NCBI GenBank assembly: GCA_963682055.1
Contig: OY821740.1
Span: 18,872,814 to 18,936,813 of the forward strand
Source: Primula veris
Lineage: Eukaryota; Streptophyta; Magnoliopsida; Ericales; Primulaceae
Direction of reading: 5' to 3'
Length of the DNA: 64,000 bases
In this document: piece after piece, positions 21,901 through 34,536 of the stretch
Position numbering within the stretch: position 1 is the first letter of the stretch
Layout: each line of letters opens with the position of its first letter
The notes under the pieces: generated by a model
What the model was told of the DNA's origin: nothing
Database searches by the model: none
Seen by the model: the letters and a program-made list of their open reading frames with translations, nothing else
Made by a program: the position numbers and the translations under genes

Positions 21901-24900
21901 TCAAGGTCTTTCCTCTCCTGTGCCCCTGATATAGCAAAATGAAATTCCTTGTTTTGGTCTTTTATTTGTAAATCCGAATCTCTAGGGGCTCCGAACTCCA
22001 AGTCTATGCCCATTGCAATATCACCTGCGGCTTTTAAGAGGACAGGTTTAGCAAACGAAAACAAAACAAGAACTAACTGATACATATAAGGGACAATGTG
22101 TCATCTGATTTTGATTGTGTAAATCAACCAACAGTTAACGATTAGTAACTTTATGATGTAATACACTTAAAGAGTCTTAATTAACAAAGTCATACGTTAA
22201 ATACCCTATTCTATCAGTTTTTCCATGTTTCTGCACTAACTGCTAGCTTTTATAGGTTGATTTACCAAATCGATATTTGATGATAAAACAGCGTATAATA
22301 TTTAAATTAACCCTAGACAACAAATTCAAGAAGATTAGCACCATATACCATTTTTATCGTTTCTTTGGAGCATCTTCGCGGCCGATTTAGGCACCCAGTT
22401 GTTTTTTACATGGATATCTTGAGCACAAGTGCTATCTGGAACATCTGCCGGCTCATCCCAAGGTGACATGGCTTGAGGACTATCAACTTCTACTGGTCGC
22501 TTTGTCCAAGAACTCTGGAATATTCATTCCGTGAATTAGCTATACATACGCAGAAAGAAGTAGCATATACAAAAAAATAAAGTCTTCTCTTCTGCTAGTC
22601 TGTTAAAATCCAGTATGGGTTCCTTTTTCTGTGACAGAGGGTGACACTTCAAAGAACGAAAATTGCTGTAAGCGAAGGCAATCAAGGCGTGGAAAATGTA
22701 GTTGTCAACACAAGACTTCAACCTTGGAAAATTTAAATATAAAAGCTTTAATGAGCTTTCTTAACCTTTTAACTTTACTTCATTACATGTGAGCTTTGAT
22801 CAAAACTTTCTGTTGAAAATAGTTATTTTAAAAAACTTTCCCTATGGACATTTGCAATATAGTCCGTATTTTATAGGAAGTCTTTAAACTGGAAAGATAA
22901 TCACTTAATCAGAAACTAGTATATATGTTTTCGTAGCTATAACATAAACATTTAACATGGGTTTACAAAGAAAATAATTTAACAATATGTAAACTACTAA
23001 GGTCCATGATAAGAGAAATGAGTAATTACCTGAGTGCCACTGCCATTGTCACTTCCATTCCTATCATTTAAACTAATACTTGCAAAATCATCTCCGTCGT
23101 TGCTGACATTGTTATTGCCAATCCCTTCGACACTTTTCGACTTGGAAGACTTTTGAGTTCGAATGCCACTTTCACTTCCACTGCCGCTACACTGGAAAAA
23201 GAAGGATCCATATAAGTAGAAATCAGCAAAACAGGTTTGTATTCGGAGGGATGTAAAATATGAAGTATCGTTTTGCATTTTTTTTCAACAGTTATGCAGT
23301 ATTACATGATAGAAACTAAAACAGCTGACCAAAAAAATATCACGTGTTCTTGTAAAATGTACTTGTTGGCCTAAATCATGCTGATGATAAAACATGAACC
23401 ATTAAAAGGGCTTTTGTACCCCAATCTTTCTGCTTTTAACAATAGTACACTTAATTATTAAATTCAGACTCTATACAGCCGTTTACACAGAGTGAAACAA
23501 TTAATACCAACATTACAGTTTTAACCCAATAGCACTAGTCGTGTATGTATTGTTTGATAACTCTGATGTACAAACAATTTGTATACACATTAAAATTTTA
23601 GAGCTTAAAGCATTCTTAATTTCTGATAGGTTGGTGTACTAATTGTTTTAATGATAGGTTTGTGAACTAATTGTTCGATTTTGCTTAGATTGGTGGTAAA
23701 TGAGAGTTTTCATAGGTTAATTTCTAGAGGTTGATAGGTTGGTGTACAAAAGTAATTTTTTACCCAAGAATTGGAAGAGCTTCTCTGAAAACAAAAAAAA
23801 AAAGTCCCTTTACTCCAGCTATACCTTTGTGAATGTTATCAGTTTTAGTAAAATAAACAAGCAAGATATTACAACTAAAGTAGCCTCTTTGAAGTGGAAG
23901 AAAATGCTGCTATGGTGTTATGTTGAAATATAAGATAAGATCATAAACTTACACTGTGACATTTCCTCCAAACATGTTGCCACAGGTTTTTAAGCTCATT
24001 TTTTCGAATAGGCTTCACTAAAAAGTCAACTGCACCCTTCGACAAACACTTAAAGACTATTCCCATAGAATCATTAGATGACATCACTGCACAGAAAACT
24101 CCTCAAGGTATAGCAATTAAATGTAACCAAACAGATATTAAAAGCTGGTTAGGGCCAAGAAATAGTGTTAATAGAAAATAGAAACTCAAGTAAATATGGA
24201 CGATACTCACTAATGACTGGAATATTTTTGCAAGTTTTATGGCTCATAATCTTGTTTAGAAGACTAATTCCCGATAAATAAGGCATAGCCACTTCTGTTA
24301 GAACAAGATCAATGTGGTTGGTTAAATCTGCTAAAATCCTCCATGCTTCTATACCATTTGCTACAGCAGTAACTGCCAAAAAAAAAAACAAATATCAGAC
24401 TAATAGAGGTGATGTGAGCTAAACAAAATGAATAGGTAAGAGAAAATATGATGTACAAGCAACCACGCAAGTGTAGTTGCTTATACAGTTCTACGTAAAT
24501 TTCTTGTAAAATATTGTAATCTTATAGATATTTTATGAGAAGCATATTTAGCACTTAACTAGACGTGAGTATGTCAATCAAGGAAGTTTGGACTTTTTTA
24601 GCATTTAATTAGGCGTGAATGTATCAATCAAGAGGCCTATTAAAGTCTCCTTGCTACCTCCTTTCTAATTGTAGTCATTCTTATTTCACTACCTCGATAG
24701 TAAAGAAACGAAGATAGTTTCACAAATATGATTCAATGAATAAAACCTTTAAACTATTAGTCAATTGTATGTCATGAGAATATGAGCCATGAGGTAACCA
24801 TTAAATTGTTTTAAACCCAATATAACTGGTGAAAAAAATGAAGGAAACAGTTAATTTTACTTGACTTCTTGTTTCTGTGAAGGTATCGCATTTCTTAGAT

Positions 24901-25792
24901 TGCTATATTGTTAAATTCTTCTTACAATATTAAGCAATATAAGTAGCTGTCTTGTTTATCAAGCAAAACTAGTATGGAGTAATATAGAATTACACACTTT
25001 TGATGAAGAGAAATGTTTATAGCACACATCTTCCTATCGAGTAAAAGATGGGAAACTAGTTTACAGATCTCCTCAATGAAAACAACATCAAGACTCAACA
25101 ACCAAGGTAAGAAATATATCATTCCTTAAAAGTATATCTGTTGTAGATCAATAACCATCTATTTGTGTTTTCCTCCCTCAAACCAAAAACATACGCACCA
25201 TGTGTATGCTGAATTCATTAAAAACACTATATAAATTTCTTAGGGAAAAAGGATTGTCTTTAGTTCTAATTTTATCTGTTTCAAACATAATAGACAAGAT
25301 TACGTTTTTATATACTACCAGCTATAGAGAAGATGAAACTCATGTACTCTCAATGAATACCATAGACACAAAATAAGTTTAAATCGAGTAACACGCATTT
25401 TAGCAGATGAAACATAAAGCGTAAACATATTATCACAGATATGACTCACCTTCATAGCTGCAGTTCCGAAGCAGAGCACTGACGAGATGACGAGTCGAAT
25501 CATCAAATTCCACCAAAAGAACCTTAAGAGTCACAAAGGGCAAGAACCTTTCCCAAGAAACCACATTCCCTTGCTGCCCTTGAGGCTTAATAAGCGGCCT
25601 TTGAGAAACAACAAGGGGCAGTTTGGTCAATTCATTGTTTATCCTAGACTCGTCTTCATCAGATAGCCCCCGACCTCCACCTGCAAGTCCATCTCTAACT
25701 TCTCTCACTTCTTTTTGTTCGTTCCTCACGTGGTGATTAAGTTCCGCCAACCCTTTGGTACCGTTCAAGCTCACACGAACTCCTCTCATCAA
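18970..25792 (-). CDS. PRR7: Pseudo-response regulator, PRR7-like circadian clock protein
   Basis: Nuclear clock repressor family; PRR9/7/5 members repress the morning genes CCA1/LHY, and PRR7 homologues affect flowering. Exons, minus strand: 25792-25450, 24372-24211, 24086-23953, 23191-23030, 22514-22349, 22024-21580, 21140-20789, 20108-19704, 19080-18970; all GT-AG and in phase, 759 aa. The pseudo-receiver is about residues 88-205. The phospho-acceptor Asp is replaced by Glu141 (LTEVAMP), as in all PRRs, and the conserved Lys193 is present (FLVKPIR). The middle region has [20 protein letters not shown] and a PSLVLSLKR repression-type motif. A His-rich run lies near 593-605 and is followed by an Asn/Gly/Ser-rich linker. 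The CCT domain is about 704-746 and ends VRGQFVRQ. The ATG follows an in-frame stop four codons upstream. The poly-His and middle motifs favour PRR7 over PRR3/5/9. Confidence 0.94.
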
Positions 25793-27050
25793 CCAGATTC
25801 AAATAGACCGATTATAAAAAATGCACAGGATGTCGTCGGTGTAGATACTTCTATTTTAATTGAGAAGTTGCACATACCGTTTGCCCACAAGAAATACTGT
25901 TTCAAGCCCAATCTACAACACAGATAGATAAATGGCAATTCTATGTTAACAATCCGAAAAAAGCTCAACAATGGTAATATTAATGAAAGCAACTAGTAAT
26001 ATGTTTAGACAATCAAAATACAATAAGTGGAGGAAAATGAGAAGCGGATAAACCCTACTAAGGCGTGTTAAGCTGCAGGCTATAACTTTTAAGAAAATAA
26101 ACTGGCTATCTTTAGGTTGAGGAAAAAATTGGCTTCATTCTACTTAAGTTAAAACTCTTAGTACTTTTTCTCAAAAGCTACGACCTTTTTAAAGAAAGGT
26201 ACTAGAAAAGCTACAACCTTTTAAGAAAAAAGTACTAGACCTAAAAACTGACCACGAAAACAACTGAAACTAAAAAGCCAAATATGTGACCCGAAGCTTA
26301 TAAGCTGCACCAAACAAGTCTTAAAAATGTGAACATGTCTTAACAATTTACAACAAGCAAGCATATGACCATATAATACATTTTAGCCACAAAATTGAAT
26401 ATTTTCAAATGATAGTCAAATTAAAGCTACGCAAATCTAATCATTAAAAACCCTCTAAAATGGAATATTTTCAAATGATAGTCAAATTAAAGCTAGGCAA
26501 ACAATCCACTCAAACCCTTTAAAATGGAATTTTTACAAATGATAGTCAAATTAAAACTAAGCAAACAATCCAATCATTAAAAAATAAAAACCCTCTAAAA
26601 TGGAATTTTGTCAACTATCACCAAATAAACTCAAACTAAAGATCTAATTTTGCTTAAAAACATAGGGAAAATTAGACCAGGTTTCAAAATCGTCGAATTG
26701 TTGGATCTGTTCAAACCAGCTTACACCAAATCCAGAATTTTATCTGATTTTCTTTAAGCCTCTATTTTTATAGCTAATATCTCCTGCAATTTCAAAATAC
26801 CTCTAATTTAATCAATTAAATCCCACAAAAAAAAACCCCCAAAAAACAAATACAACAGTCATAACACTAAAACCTCAAAATTAACAAATAAACTAAGTAA
26901 TTAAACAACACCAGCAAGTAATACTCTGCTCCTTACTGCATCTGTAACACATAACTAGAAAATGAATAAAAAAAAAACAAGCTACCAATTGGTGAGAAGA
27001 AGAGGACACGTCAGCAAATCAGTTGAGAAATTAGTTGAATTTGCAGAATA
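25793..27050 (-). other. 5'UTR of the PRR gene with a probable leader intron
   Basis: On the minus strand an acceptor TGTTGTAG lies just before 25912. A possible donor (AATTG|GTAGC) lies near 26987. This suggests a leader intron of about 1.07 kb between a first untranslated exon (about 27030-26988) and the exon carrying the ATG. The intron is AT-rich and holds tandem repeats at 26390-26625 and a short duplication at 26165-26235. This is inferred from splice motifs only. Confidence 0.5.
26390..26625. repeat. Tandem repeat (about 65-80 bp, 3.5 copies) in the PRR leader intron
   Basis: Repeating unit: AAAATGGAATATTTTCAAAT then GATAGTCAAATTAAAGCTA, GCAAACAATCC and AAAAACCCTCT. Copies differ by point changes and small indels. 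Confidence 0.85.
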
Positions 27051-27055
27051 ATTGA

Positions 27056-27300
27056 TTATATATATAATGAATTCAGACCATTTTTTTTGGGTCTAGGGTT
27101 TTAAAGTATTATATGTTTGTTAGTTATAAAATAAAAATGTAAAGATTTTTGTAATTTGTTTGTTGTTATAATAATTTGGGTTTGTGTGGAGAGAGAAATA
27201 GATACGACCAGTGAGAAAGAAGATATTATATTGGCCTTTGAGAGGCTGTGATGACGTGGCATTTATGAGGGTCATTACACTGCCACGTGGACTGACATCT
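27056..27300 (-). promoter_or_regulatory. PRR promoter: TATA box, CCA1-type site, ABRE and G-box
   Basis: TATATATATA at 27056-27066 lies about 30 bp before the inferred start of the leader. Upstream are AGATTTTT (about 27139; the complement of the CCA1-binding AAAAATCT), an AGATATT word (near 27220), GACGTGGC (27253-27260, ABRE-like) and the palindromic G-box CACGTG (27284-27289). PRR genes are known targets of CCA1/LHY and of G-box-binding bZIP/bHLH factors. Motif presence is seen; function is inferred. Confidence 0.5.
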
Positions 27301-30300
27301 TTTGTTCAAGGTAATTTCACCTCAAAAGGAATTTTTTTTTATTATTCTTTCTCAAAATCGAGTTTTTATTTTTATTTTTATTTTTTCCTTTTGATGTTGA
27401 AATTAAAGAAGATTTATATCGACCGTTTGATTGCTCCTCTAGATTCTAACAAAAGTATGTAATAAACGATTCTTTTTATTATGAGAATGCATGCTTCTTA
27501 AATTATGGAAGCAATCCTATATGTGTGATTTTTTTTCATAAAAATAAATAAATACTGCAGGGTAAGCAAAATAATATTAATAATTTAAAATTTCTGGCTT
27601 GTAGAAATAAAAATTACTATAACAAGGTAAGCGACTAATTACGGACTATGAAAAGTAACAGGTTTAAAAGTGCATCATACAAACAAAATATGGTTATGGT
27701 CTTGATTAATTGGAACTTGTAATTATTGTTTTGGATTGATCAATTTGAAAAGAGGTTTTCATATGTTTAGTTTGAAAAATAGAAGACTTAAGTATTTATA
27801 ATCTTTAAAATCACGCATATTTGCTCAAAAGCTAATTAATTATGATGTAAACACCTAAAAATCGTCCAAAGCACCATATTTTTGTAGTAAACAACAAAAT
27901 GAAAAAGAAAAAAACTATATACCTAAAAAAGTTGTGTCAAATAAACTTAATTTGGAAATGAGAGCAAATATTTTTATTAATTTGTACATGCAATTTCAAT
28001 CTAAGTAAACCAAAAATTGTAGGAGTACATTTTTATTAAATATTTTTTGATCGAATTGTGTGCATCTATTTAATATTGACATTTTTTATTGGGAAATGAT
28101 TTTGCTCACATATTTTTCCTATCCAAAAAACCAATCCGCTGATATAACATGTACACATGACATGTCCATTTATTATAAATTTTTATTATTAAGTGCATAT
28201 TATGACTTGTTAGCTAAATGCATATTTATTACTAGTTTGATTTTTTTTAACAAAAGCTCTTCATAATTGAAAAAACTTAAAAAAGGTTTTATACAAAGAC
28301 GTATTGATGAAAAATAAAATTTTCAAATGAATTTGTGAATTGTTAATTTATTCAAATCATGATCCATCAACAGTTTCATTAATATCTCTAATAATAAATT
28401 AAGTGTTTTCAACATTTGAAACATTTAATTTGAGTGAAGTTATTTTTTGGATAAAATAAACTCAAGCCAATTATGTGAAAAATTAAGAGAAAAAAATTAA
28501 AAGTACATTAACTTACATCCATGGGGTGTGATTGTATTGTTATATAAAAAAAAAATCTTCTAAATTATTTTCTCGGACGCTCAAATGTCAAAAATTGATC
28601 ATATATTTTTTAATAGTGATATGATAGAAACAAATGATAGGTCAATAGTTCAAATAGTAGATGATGGAAAGAATATGAGTTTAAATAGTGTTTGACATTG
28701 GAAAATAAGTTGCATTTTATTATTATTTTATAGTTTTTTTTGGAGATATAAATTGCCACTTTGTTTTAAAAAAAAAATAGCACATTACATGTCATTGTGT
28801 ATATTTTTCGGGTTATTTATGAGGGTGCTCTAGGAGCATTATTGTTTATTTTATGTGTGTGTGTAATTAATCAGCATAAATAACATGGCTTTATTGAGAG
28901 GGGTAAGAGAGGCCACATTGGATTTTCCATGTGGGATAAGCGCTGACGTGGCATCGAATCTAAAGCAGGGAGCTAAGAAGGTATAAACGGATCTCGGGTA
29001 AATCCTTTCGGATCCGATTTATGACACGTGGCACGTTGTATGTGTAGCTAAAGGTCTCTTGAATTATATTATTATTTTTTAAGTACTACTTTAATTAATA
29101 ATTATTTAAAGGGGTAGAGAGAACGTGGATGTCACTGTCAAGATGTGCAAAAAATATCTAGCAAACTTTAACTCGGCTAAAATAATGGTTTTTGATAAAA
29201 TTTATATAAACTATTAAATTAAATTATTTGAAATAAAAAAATAATTGATGTTATCATCTATGACTATTGTTTTTAACGTATTTTAATAAAAATAAATAGT
29301 TCAAATTTAAAAAAAACCATAATTTTTGAAATTTGGGATGCTATCACACCCGATGTATCCCTACCTGCTTGTGATTGGAGGATGTTGGACGGCCATAGTT
29401 AACGTTAACTTACTAACGTCATTCCCCACTTGAGGTTTGAGCTAATATTTTATGTAAATATTCAACTACATCCATTATCTTTTTGTTTTTTGTTTTTTGT
29501 TTTTTCAGGCTTTGTTAAATAATATTTGGTTGTAACTTGTGAACATTCTCAAAAGTGATCACATGATTGAACCAAGTAAACGTCGTGATAGCAAACATAC
29601 ATTTTTTTAAAAATGTTAATAAATTAAGTTTCGATAAAGTTTAATAGCAGTTCAGAAACATAAATAATTTATATTTTGTTGTTAAAATTTAGCTACACTC
29701 ACTATCGATAGTTTTCGAAAAGACGTTTGTTACTATCCCGACATTTTCTTGTAGTGATAACTGGTCTGGTTTGAGGTTAATAAATTTTGAAGTCCCTCCT
29801 AATTGGACAAACCAATATTACATTTATATTTATTTAGTTTATATTTATATTACGGTAGTACATGGGTATAATTTCCAAACAACAAAGTATTTTAGTAATA
29901 TTACGTATACAATAAAACATTTGAATATTTGTGTGACCGCGAGAAAATATTACTATCAAAGTTCACGCTTAAATACAAGTTACCTATACAAAAATATAAT
30001 TTTTTAAAGTAGATGCAGATAAGGTTTCACAATGTCAATAAATTTCAATCACGATAGTATAGAAGTACAGAACCTTTCATGTCAATATATAAGGATTTAA
30101 ACATAGACAAGTTGAAATGTTTATCTTGTATACCCATATGCAAGTAGGTATGTTAACGGTCAAAACAAAGTTAAAACAATCTTTTTTTATTAATCTTAAA
30201 CTAAATATAACGACATACATGCAATGTAATTTTATTTATTACTACAAGGAAGAGAGACAACATTTTTTAATAGACCGAGAAAAAAATATGAAATATGACA

Positions 30301-31180
30301 ATATAATGTTTATTTATATTTATAACCGACACAAAACAAGACTTAAAATTTATATCATACAACTCCATAAATTTAAAACAATATATTTTGAGTCTTCTCA
30401 TAGAAAGTGATCCATTTTTTCTATCCTAATTTTTTATGCGCCATTAGATAAAAAATAATCCAATATAATGTTTAACAAAAACTATGAAAAAAATGTAAGT
30501 AAAAAAGGGTTGACACGATTAAATATCCGATATTTTTTCGGTACGGTTGATAAATTTGATTTTTATTTTTTATGTAACGTATTTGACATGCATCCGATAC
30601 TTTTTCGGTATGGTTGATAAATTTGATTTTTATTTTTTTTCTTCATACGGTGCACTATAATTTAGTATGTGTCAACCAATAGATATTTTAATTTTAATTG
30701 TAAATTAATTTTAGGGTAGTAATTATTTTAAGTTTATTAATGTGTTAAGTTTTTAGTGGGTGACGCACATTTACCGTAATCCCATTCAGATCTTTTTTTT
30801 TTAAATACTCGTGTTACCGATGAGTGTATGTAGACAATCCTATATAGTATATTTTCATAATTTTTGTTTAAACTTATATGAGATTGATTTTGATCTAATA
30901 ACCCTAAAAAGCAGTATATATATACTATTTAAAAAAAACAAGATACCCAAAATGGTTTTAAGGAGCGCATAAAATAAAATGATCATGGATGATTTTTGTA
31001 CTACATTAACATATTATGTCAATCTCTACGTTCGTGTGACCCTACACATAAAAAATGCACAACTCAACAGTTTTTTTTTTTGATGGAAAACCAACTCAAC
31101 AGTCTATGTTAGCAATAATTGTACATGTATTATATCAAATACAATATACATTTCCTTTGCCAATAGGAATTTGAGACATA
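27301..31180. other. AT-rich intergenic region
   Basis: No supported gene. Short ORFs here are low in complexity and lack homology that I can recognise. Two G-box/ABRE-like sites (GCTGACGTGGC at 28942 and ACACGTGGC at 29024) sit in a small GC-richer island at 28900-29060 with no gene beside it. A 35-bp word, TTTTTCGGTACGGTTGATAA onward, is repeated at about 30532 and 30600. Confidence 0.5.
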
Positions 31181-31483
31181 TCTATACTATTATAATAATC
31201 CAAGATTTTTTGAGACTGTAAAATTTTACCATTTTTTTTTAAAAATACTCTTACACTTTTTTATTAATTATCACAATACCATATTCTCATAAAAAATAGA
31301 GAAAAAGTAATAATTAATAACACTTTTTATCCCTATTTAAGCTCTCAAAATTCTTTTTAGTCTTCTCATCTTATACTCTTATCTTTTTTTTATTCTCCAA
31401 ATATTTGTATCATAACTACACTTATTTTTTAAATTTTATCGCATTACGCGTCTTACACGCAAAACGTGTGACACGATTACTAG
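31181..31483 (+). mobile_element. Non-autonomous Helitron (303 bp)
   Basis: Starts TCTATACTATTATAATAATC after an A and ends GATTACTAG before a T, the Helitron rule (A|TC...CTRR|T). A short hairpin (ACACGCAAAACGTGT) lies 15 bp before the 3' end. The element at 54949-55249 on the other strand has the same ends, size and AT-rich interior. It has no coding capacity. Confidence 0.68.
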
Positions 31484-31605
31484 TACCAACATAGACATCC
31501 TATAATGCGAACATAACAAAATTACACATTTTCCTCTTCTATAGTTATTTTAATCAATAACTTATCTCACTAATCTATTCCGCTCTTGTAGGAGTACCTT
31601 CATAA

Positions 31606-32515
31606 TCATTATTATGAGTCACTTAAAATCAGGGTCAATAATGACCATAGAATAAAATCTCTACACATATGTTAAGACCATTTATAGTGGATCTATTTAT
31701 GTTATTTGATTCCCATAGCTACTGTTTACTATAGGTCCCTTTGGTATATATATATATATATTTTTTTTTTTTTTAAATCTGATTTTTAAAATTTAAAATT
31801 CCAAAAATCCAGCAAAATGATGGATTCTAGATTTTTGGATTATTTTAACTAAAAATCTGAATTCTAATAATAAAAAAAATCCTACTAACCAAATAACTAT
31901 TAAAAAATCTGAATTTTTAAAATTAAAAATCCAAAAATCACCCCAAAAAATCTAATACAAAACACACCCTATATATGTATGATCTCTGTATTGGAATAAC
32001 ACAAAATAATTGCCTTTTATTCTTCTCTCATTTGGTTATTACGTACTGTTATCATTCTTATCATTTTTTTTTTATCAAAGTATTGGGTGTCGATCATTTT
32101 CGTACGCTTACAAGCAAGTATTATGAATCACTTAAAACCAGGGTCAATAATGACCATAAAAATAATATCTCTACATATATGTTAAGGCCATTTATAGTGG
32201 ATCCATTTCTGTTATTTGATTCCCACATTATTTGCTACTGTTTACTATATATGTGTATAATCTCATTTTTTTATTTTTTTAAATATTATTAAAGAGAATA
32301 AATTGATTTCACACTACCCATTTAACAAGACTCGAACCCTGTACCTAAACTATTACTAGCGGGTTTTAAACCATTAACCTACTTCTACTGCGTTATAACT
32401 TATATGTGTATGATCTCTGTAATTGGAATAACACAAAATAATTGCCTTTTATTCTTCTCTCCTTTGGTTATTAGTTATTATGTACTGTTATCATTATTAT
32501 CATTTTTATCAATCA
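31606..32515. repeat. Local duplication, order A-B-A'-B'
   Basis: Segment A (about 31617-31732, including AGGGTCAATAATGACCATA and TTATAGTGGATC) recurs as A' at about 32126-32252. Segment B (about 31975-32065, including GGAATAACACAAAATAATTG) recurs as B' at about 32405-32510. Between A and B sits the MITE 31733-31970; between A' and B' sits a different sequence of about 150 bp. The two copies therefore diverged by separate insertions after a tandem duplication. Confidence 0.75.
31733..31970. mobile_element. MITE inserted in one copy of the local duplication
   Basis: Begins GGTCCCTTTGGTAT and ends ATACAAAACACACCCT, so the termini are imperfect inverted repeats. The interior is AT-rich with repeated AAAATCTG/CAGATTTT words. 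It is absent at the matching site in A'-B'. The remnant at 8567 has a similar terminus. Confidence 0.5.
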
Positions 32516-33896
32516 TCATCATTATTCCCTTTTTTTTTCCTTCCTAATTTCTTTAACCAGGAAGTCTATGAATAATCAAGATTTAAATACATAGTCAGAT
32601 TTCTTAAAATAGCTTATATCAAAATCCAGGCTTGCGATTTTCTATCATTTCACTCGGTCGAGAGTTCAAGATTTGAGACTAATATGTCTTCGGAAAATAA
32701 TTGCATCTATGAAATTGTTTTTGCCATAGGCATGGATCTAGGATTGAAGGTAACAAATATTATGCCAATTGAGGAGATCGAATTACTTAATTACAGTACT
32801 GTGATCGCGATTGGGAAAGAATTAAAGAGAATGCATGGGAAAAGAAATAACTAGATTTATTATCTTAGTCACACATGTAGAAACAGTATGTACATGATGA
32901 AGTGTAGCAATATAATGCTTGTACAAGGGGCTCAAATAGTTCAATCGTGTGAAGGGTCCTTGTATAGAAAAAAAAAGAGGTGATATTTAAATGTTTTGAT
33001 AGCCGGTGGGTTGATTACGAATATAACATTATGTAAGCTACTATTTCATTTTACAAAGTTTATGACTTTTTTTTTTTTTTTGTGTGTGTTTAAATTTTAT
33101 CATGAACATGAATCATAAAATTTAAAAATATCAGAATGATCAACGTACGTAAAACGTATAGTGATTGGTTTTGTTTGGTCCTAGTTATCACTTTTGTCTA
33201 AGCCTAACCAAACTGAATAGTCCATTTTTTTGTAGCTCAGTGCTCTTTTTTCCTAAAGAATGAATTAAACCAATCGTAAGAACTACTATATAAATGATAT
33301 GGTTTATATGTTATTGACTCCATTATACTATGAGTAAGTGATATGCTCCCCATTTCCTATTTAATTTTTCACTAATAAACTATATGTAATTTTCACTGGT
33401 CAATAACTTATATCAAAATTGTCGGAATGAAATTTTTTAAAAATTAATTATAATAGTTCAAATGTTAAGTTTTATGATTATATTTTAAAAAAAAATCATT
33501 TCGACAAATTTGATACAAGTTATAAAGCGATCAAAATTATACGTATTTTTGTAATGAATAATTAAATAAGAACAGATGGAGTAGTATATAGAAAAAATTG
33601 AAACAATTCTAAAGTTAGACCTTTTCATCCCTTTAGGAAACAAATACTTACCGTAATAAAATTGTTGAATAATCAATCACCCATGAATAGTGAATATTGT
33701 CAATCGTCTATAATAAGATTAATTTTATTTCATTTTAAAAGTCAATCGCCTGCTATATACATCTTCTAAATAGTAATACTTCTAGCGTCCTTTTTTTTTT
33801 GGATTGTTCCTTTTAGTTTTGGATTGTTCCAGATAAACTTTTTTAAACATACTTCAATAAAATCAAAGTGTATATACGCAGTATATAAATTTAATC
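32516..33896. other. AT-rich intergenic region left of element 2
   Basis: No gene or strong repeat seen. Several homopolymer T runs and short open frames without recognisable homology. Confidence 0.5.
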
Positions 33897-33901
33897 GTTT
33901 C
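33897..33901. other. Target-site duplication, left copy (GTTTC)
   Basis: Identical to 50165-50169 directly after the 3' LTR, as made by Ty3/gypsy integrase (5 bp). Confidence 0.95.
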
Positions 33902-34457
33902 TTATCGAACTCAAAAATTAGACCCGATACAATCTATTCGGGTATAAATCAACCCACACATTGTCTAGGGCTATCCAATGCTTAAATGAGTTACAACATG
34001 CTTTTCTTTGAAACTAAGTGTGGATATAGCTAAAAGCCCAAACTCACTTAATAAGTGATCCATGTCTGAAAAATCACATAAGATAACGACATTTGTCAAC
34101 ATCCTATGAGGCATAATTGTCTATAAATAGCCAACTACCCCCTAAAATAAGGATCAGAAAATCTATCTAAAAAATATAGAGAGAACGAGAGAAAAGAGAA
34201 AAACTTGTCAGAACTCACCACACTAAAAAGTAGACCGAGCAAGATACAAGACCGAATACCGAGATCGAAGAAAGATCAAGATTATCAGAGCAAGTTGTAA
34301 TACCGAGCATAGATACAAATAGGAAATTGTATTCCGAGCAATTATACCACCGAGCTTAATAAAGAATAAAGAAGGGTTCATTATTTATTCTATTTTTATA
34401 TATATTATATTATTGTTGAAAAGCCTAACGCCACCGACCAAAGTTATGGCTTTATCA
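33902..34457 (+). repeat. 5' LTR of element 2 (556 bp)
   Basis: Starts TTATCGAACTC (the expected TG is mutated to TT) and ends GGCTTTATCA. The TATA box TATAAATA is at 34122-34129, so U3 is about 230 bp. Same length as the 3' LTR. Confidence 0.96.
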
Positions 34458-34459
34458 AA

Positions 34460-34479
34460 TGGCGCCGTCTCCGGGAATC
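34460..34479 (+). other. Primer binding site of element 2
   Basis: TGGCGCCGTCTCCGGGAATC, two bases after the LTR, identical to element 1. Resembles the tRNA-Asp 3' end with mismatches. Confidence 0.82.
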
Positions 34480-34536
34480 ATCTAGTTCCCAACTAGCTTC
34501 GAAATCGAACACCAATACTCTATCAGGCGAGCAACA

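Noticed and set aside
27211..33676. Short open frames of 60-105 codons between the PRR gene and element 2
   Set aside because: AT-driven low-complexity translations without splice context or recognisable homology.
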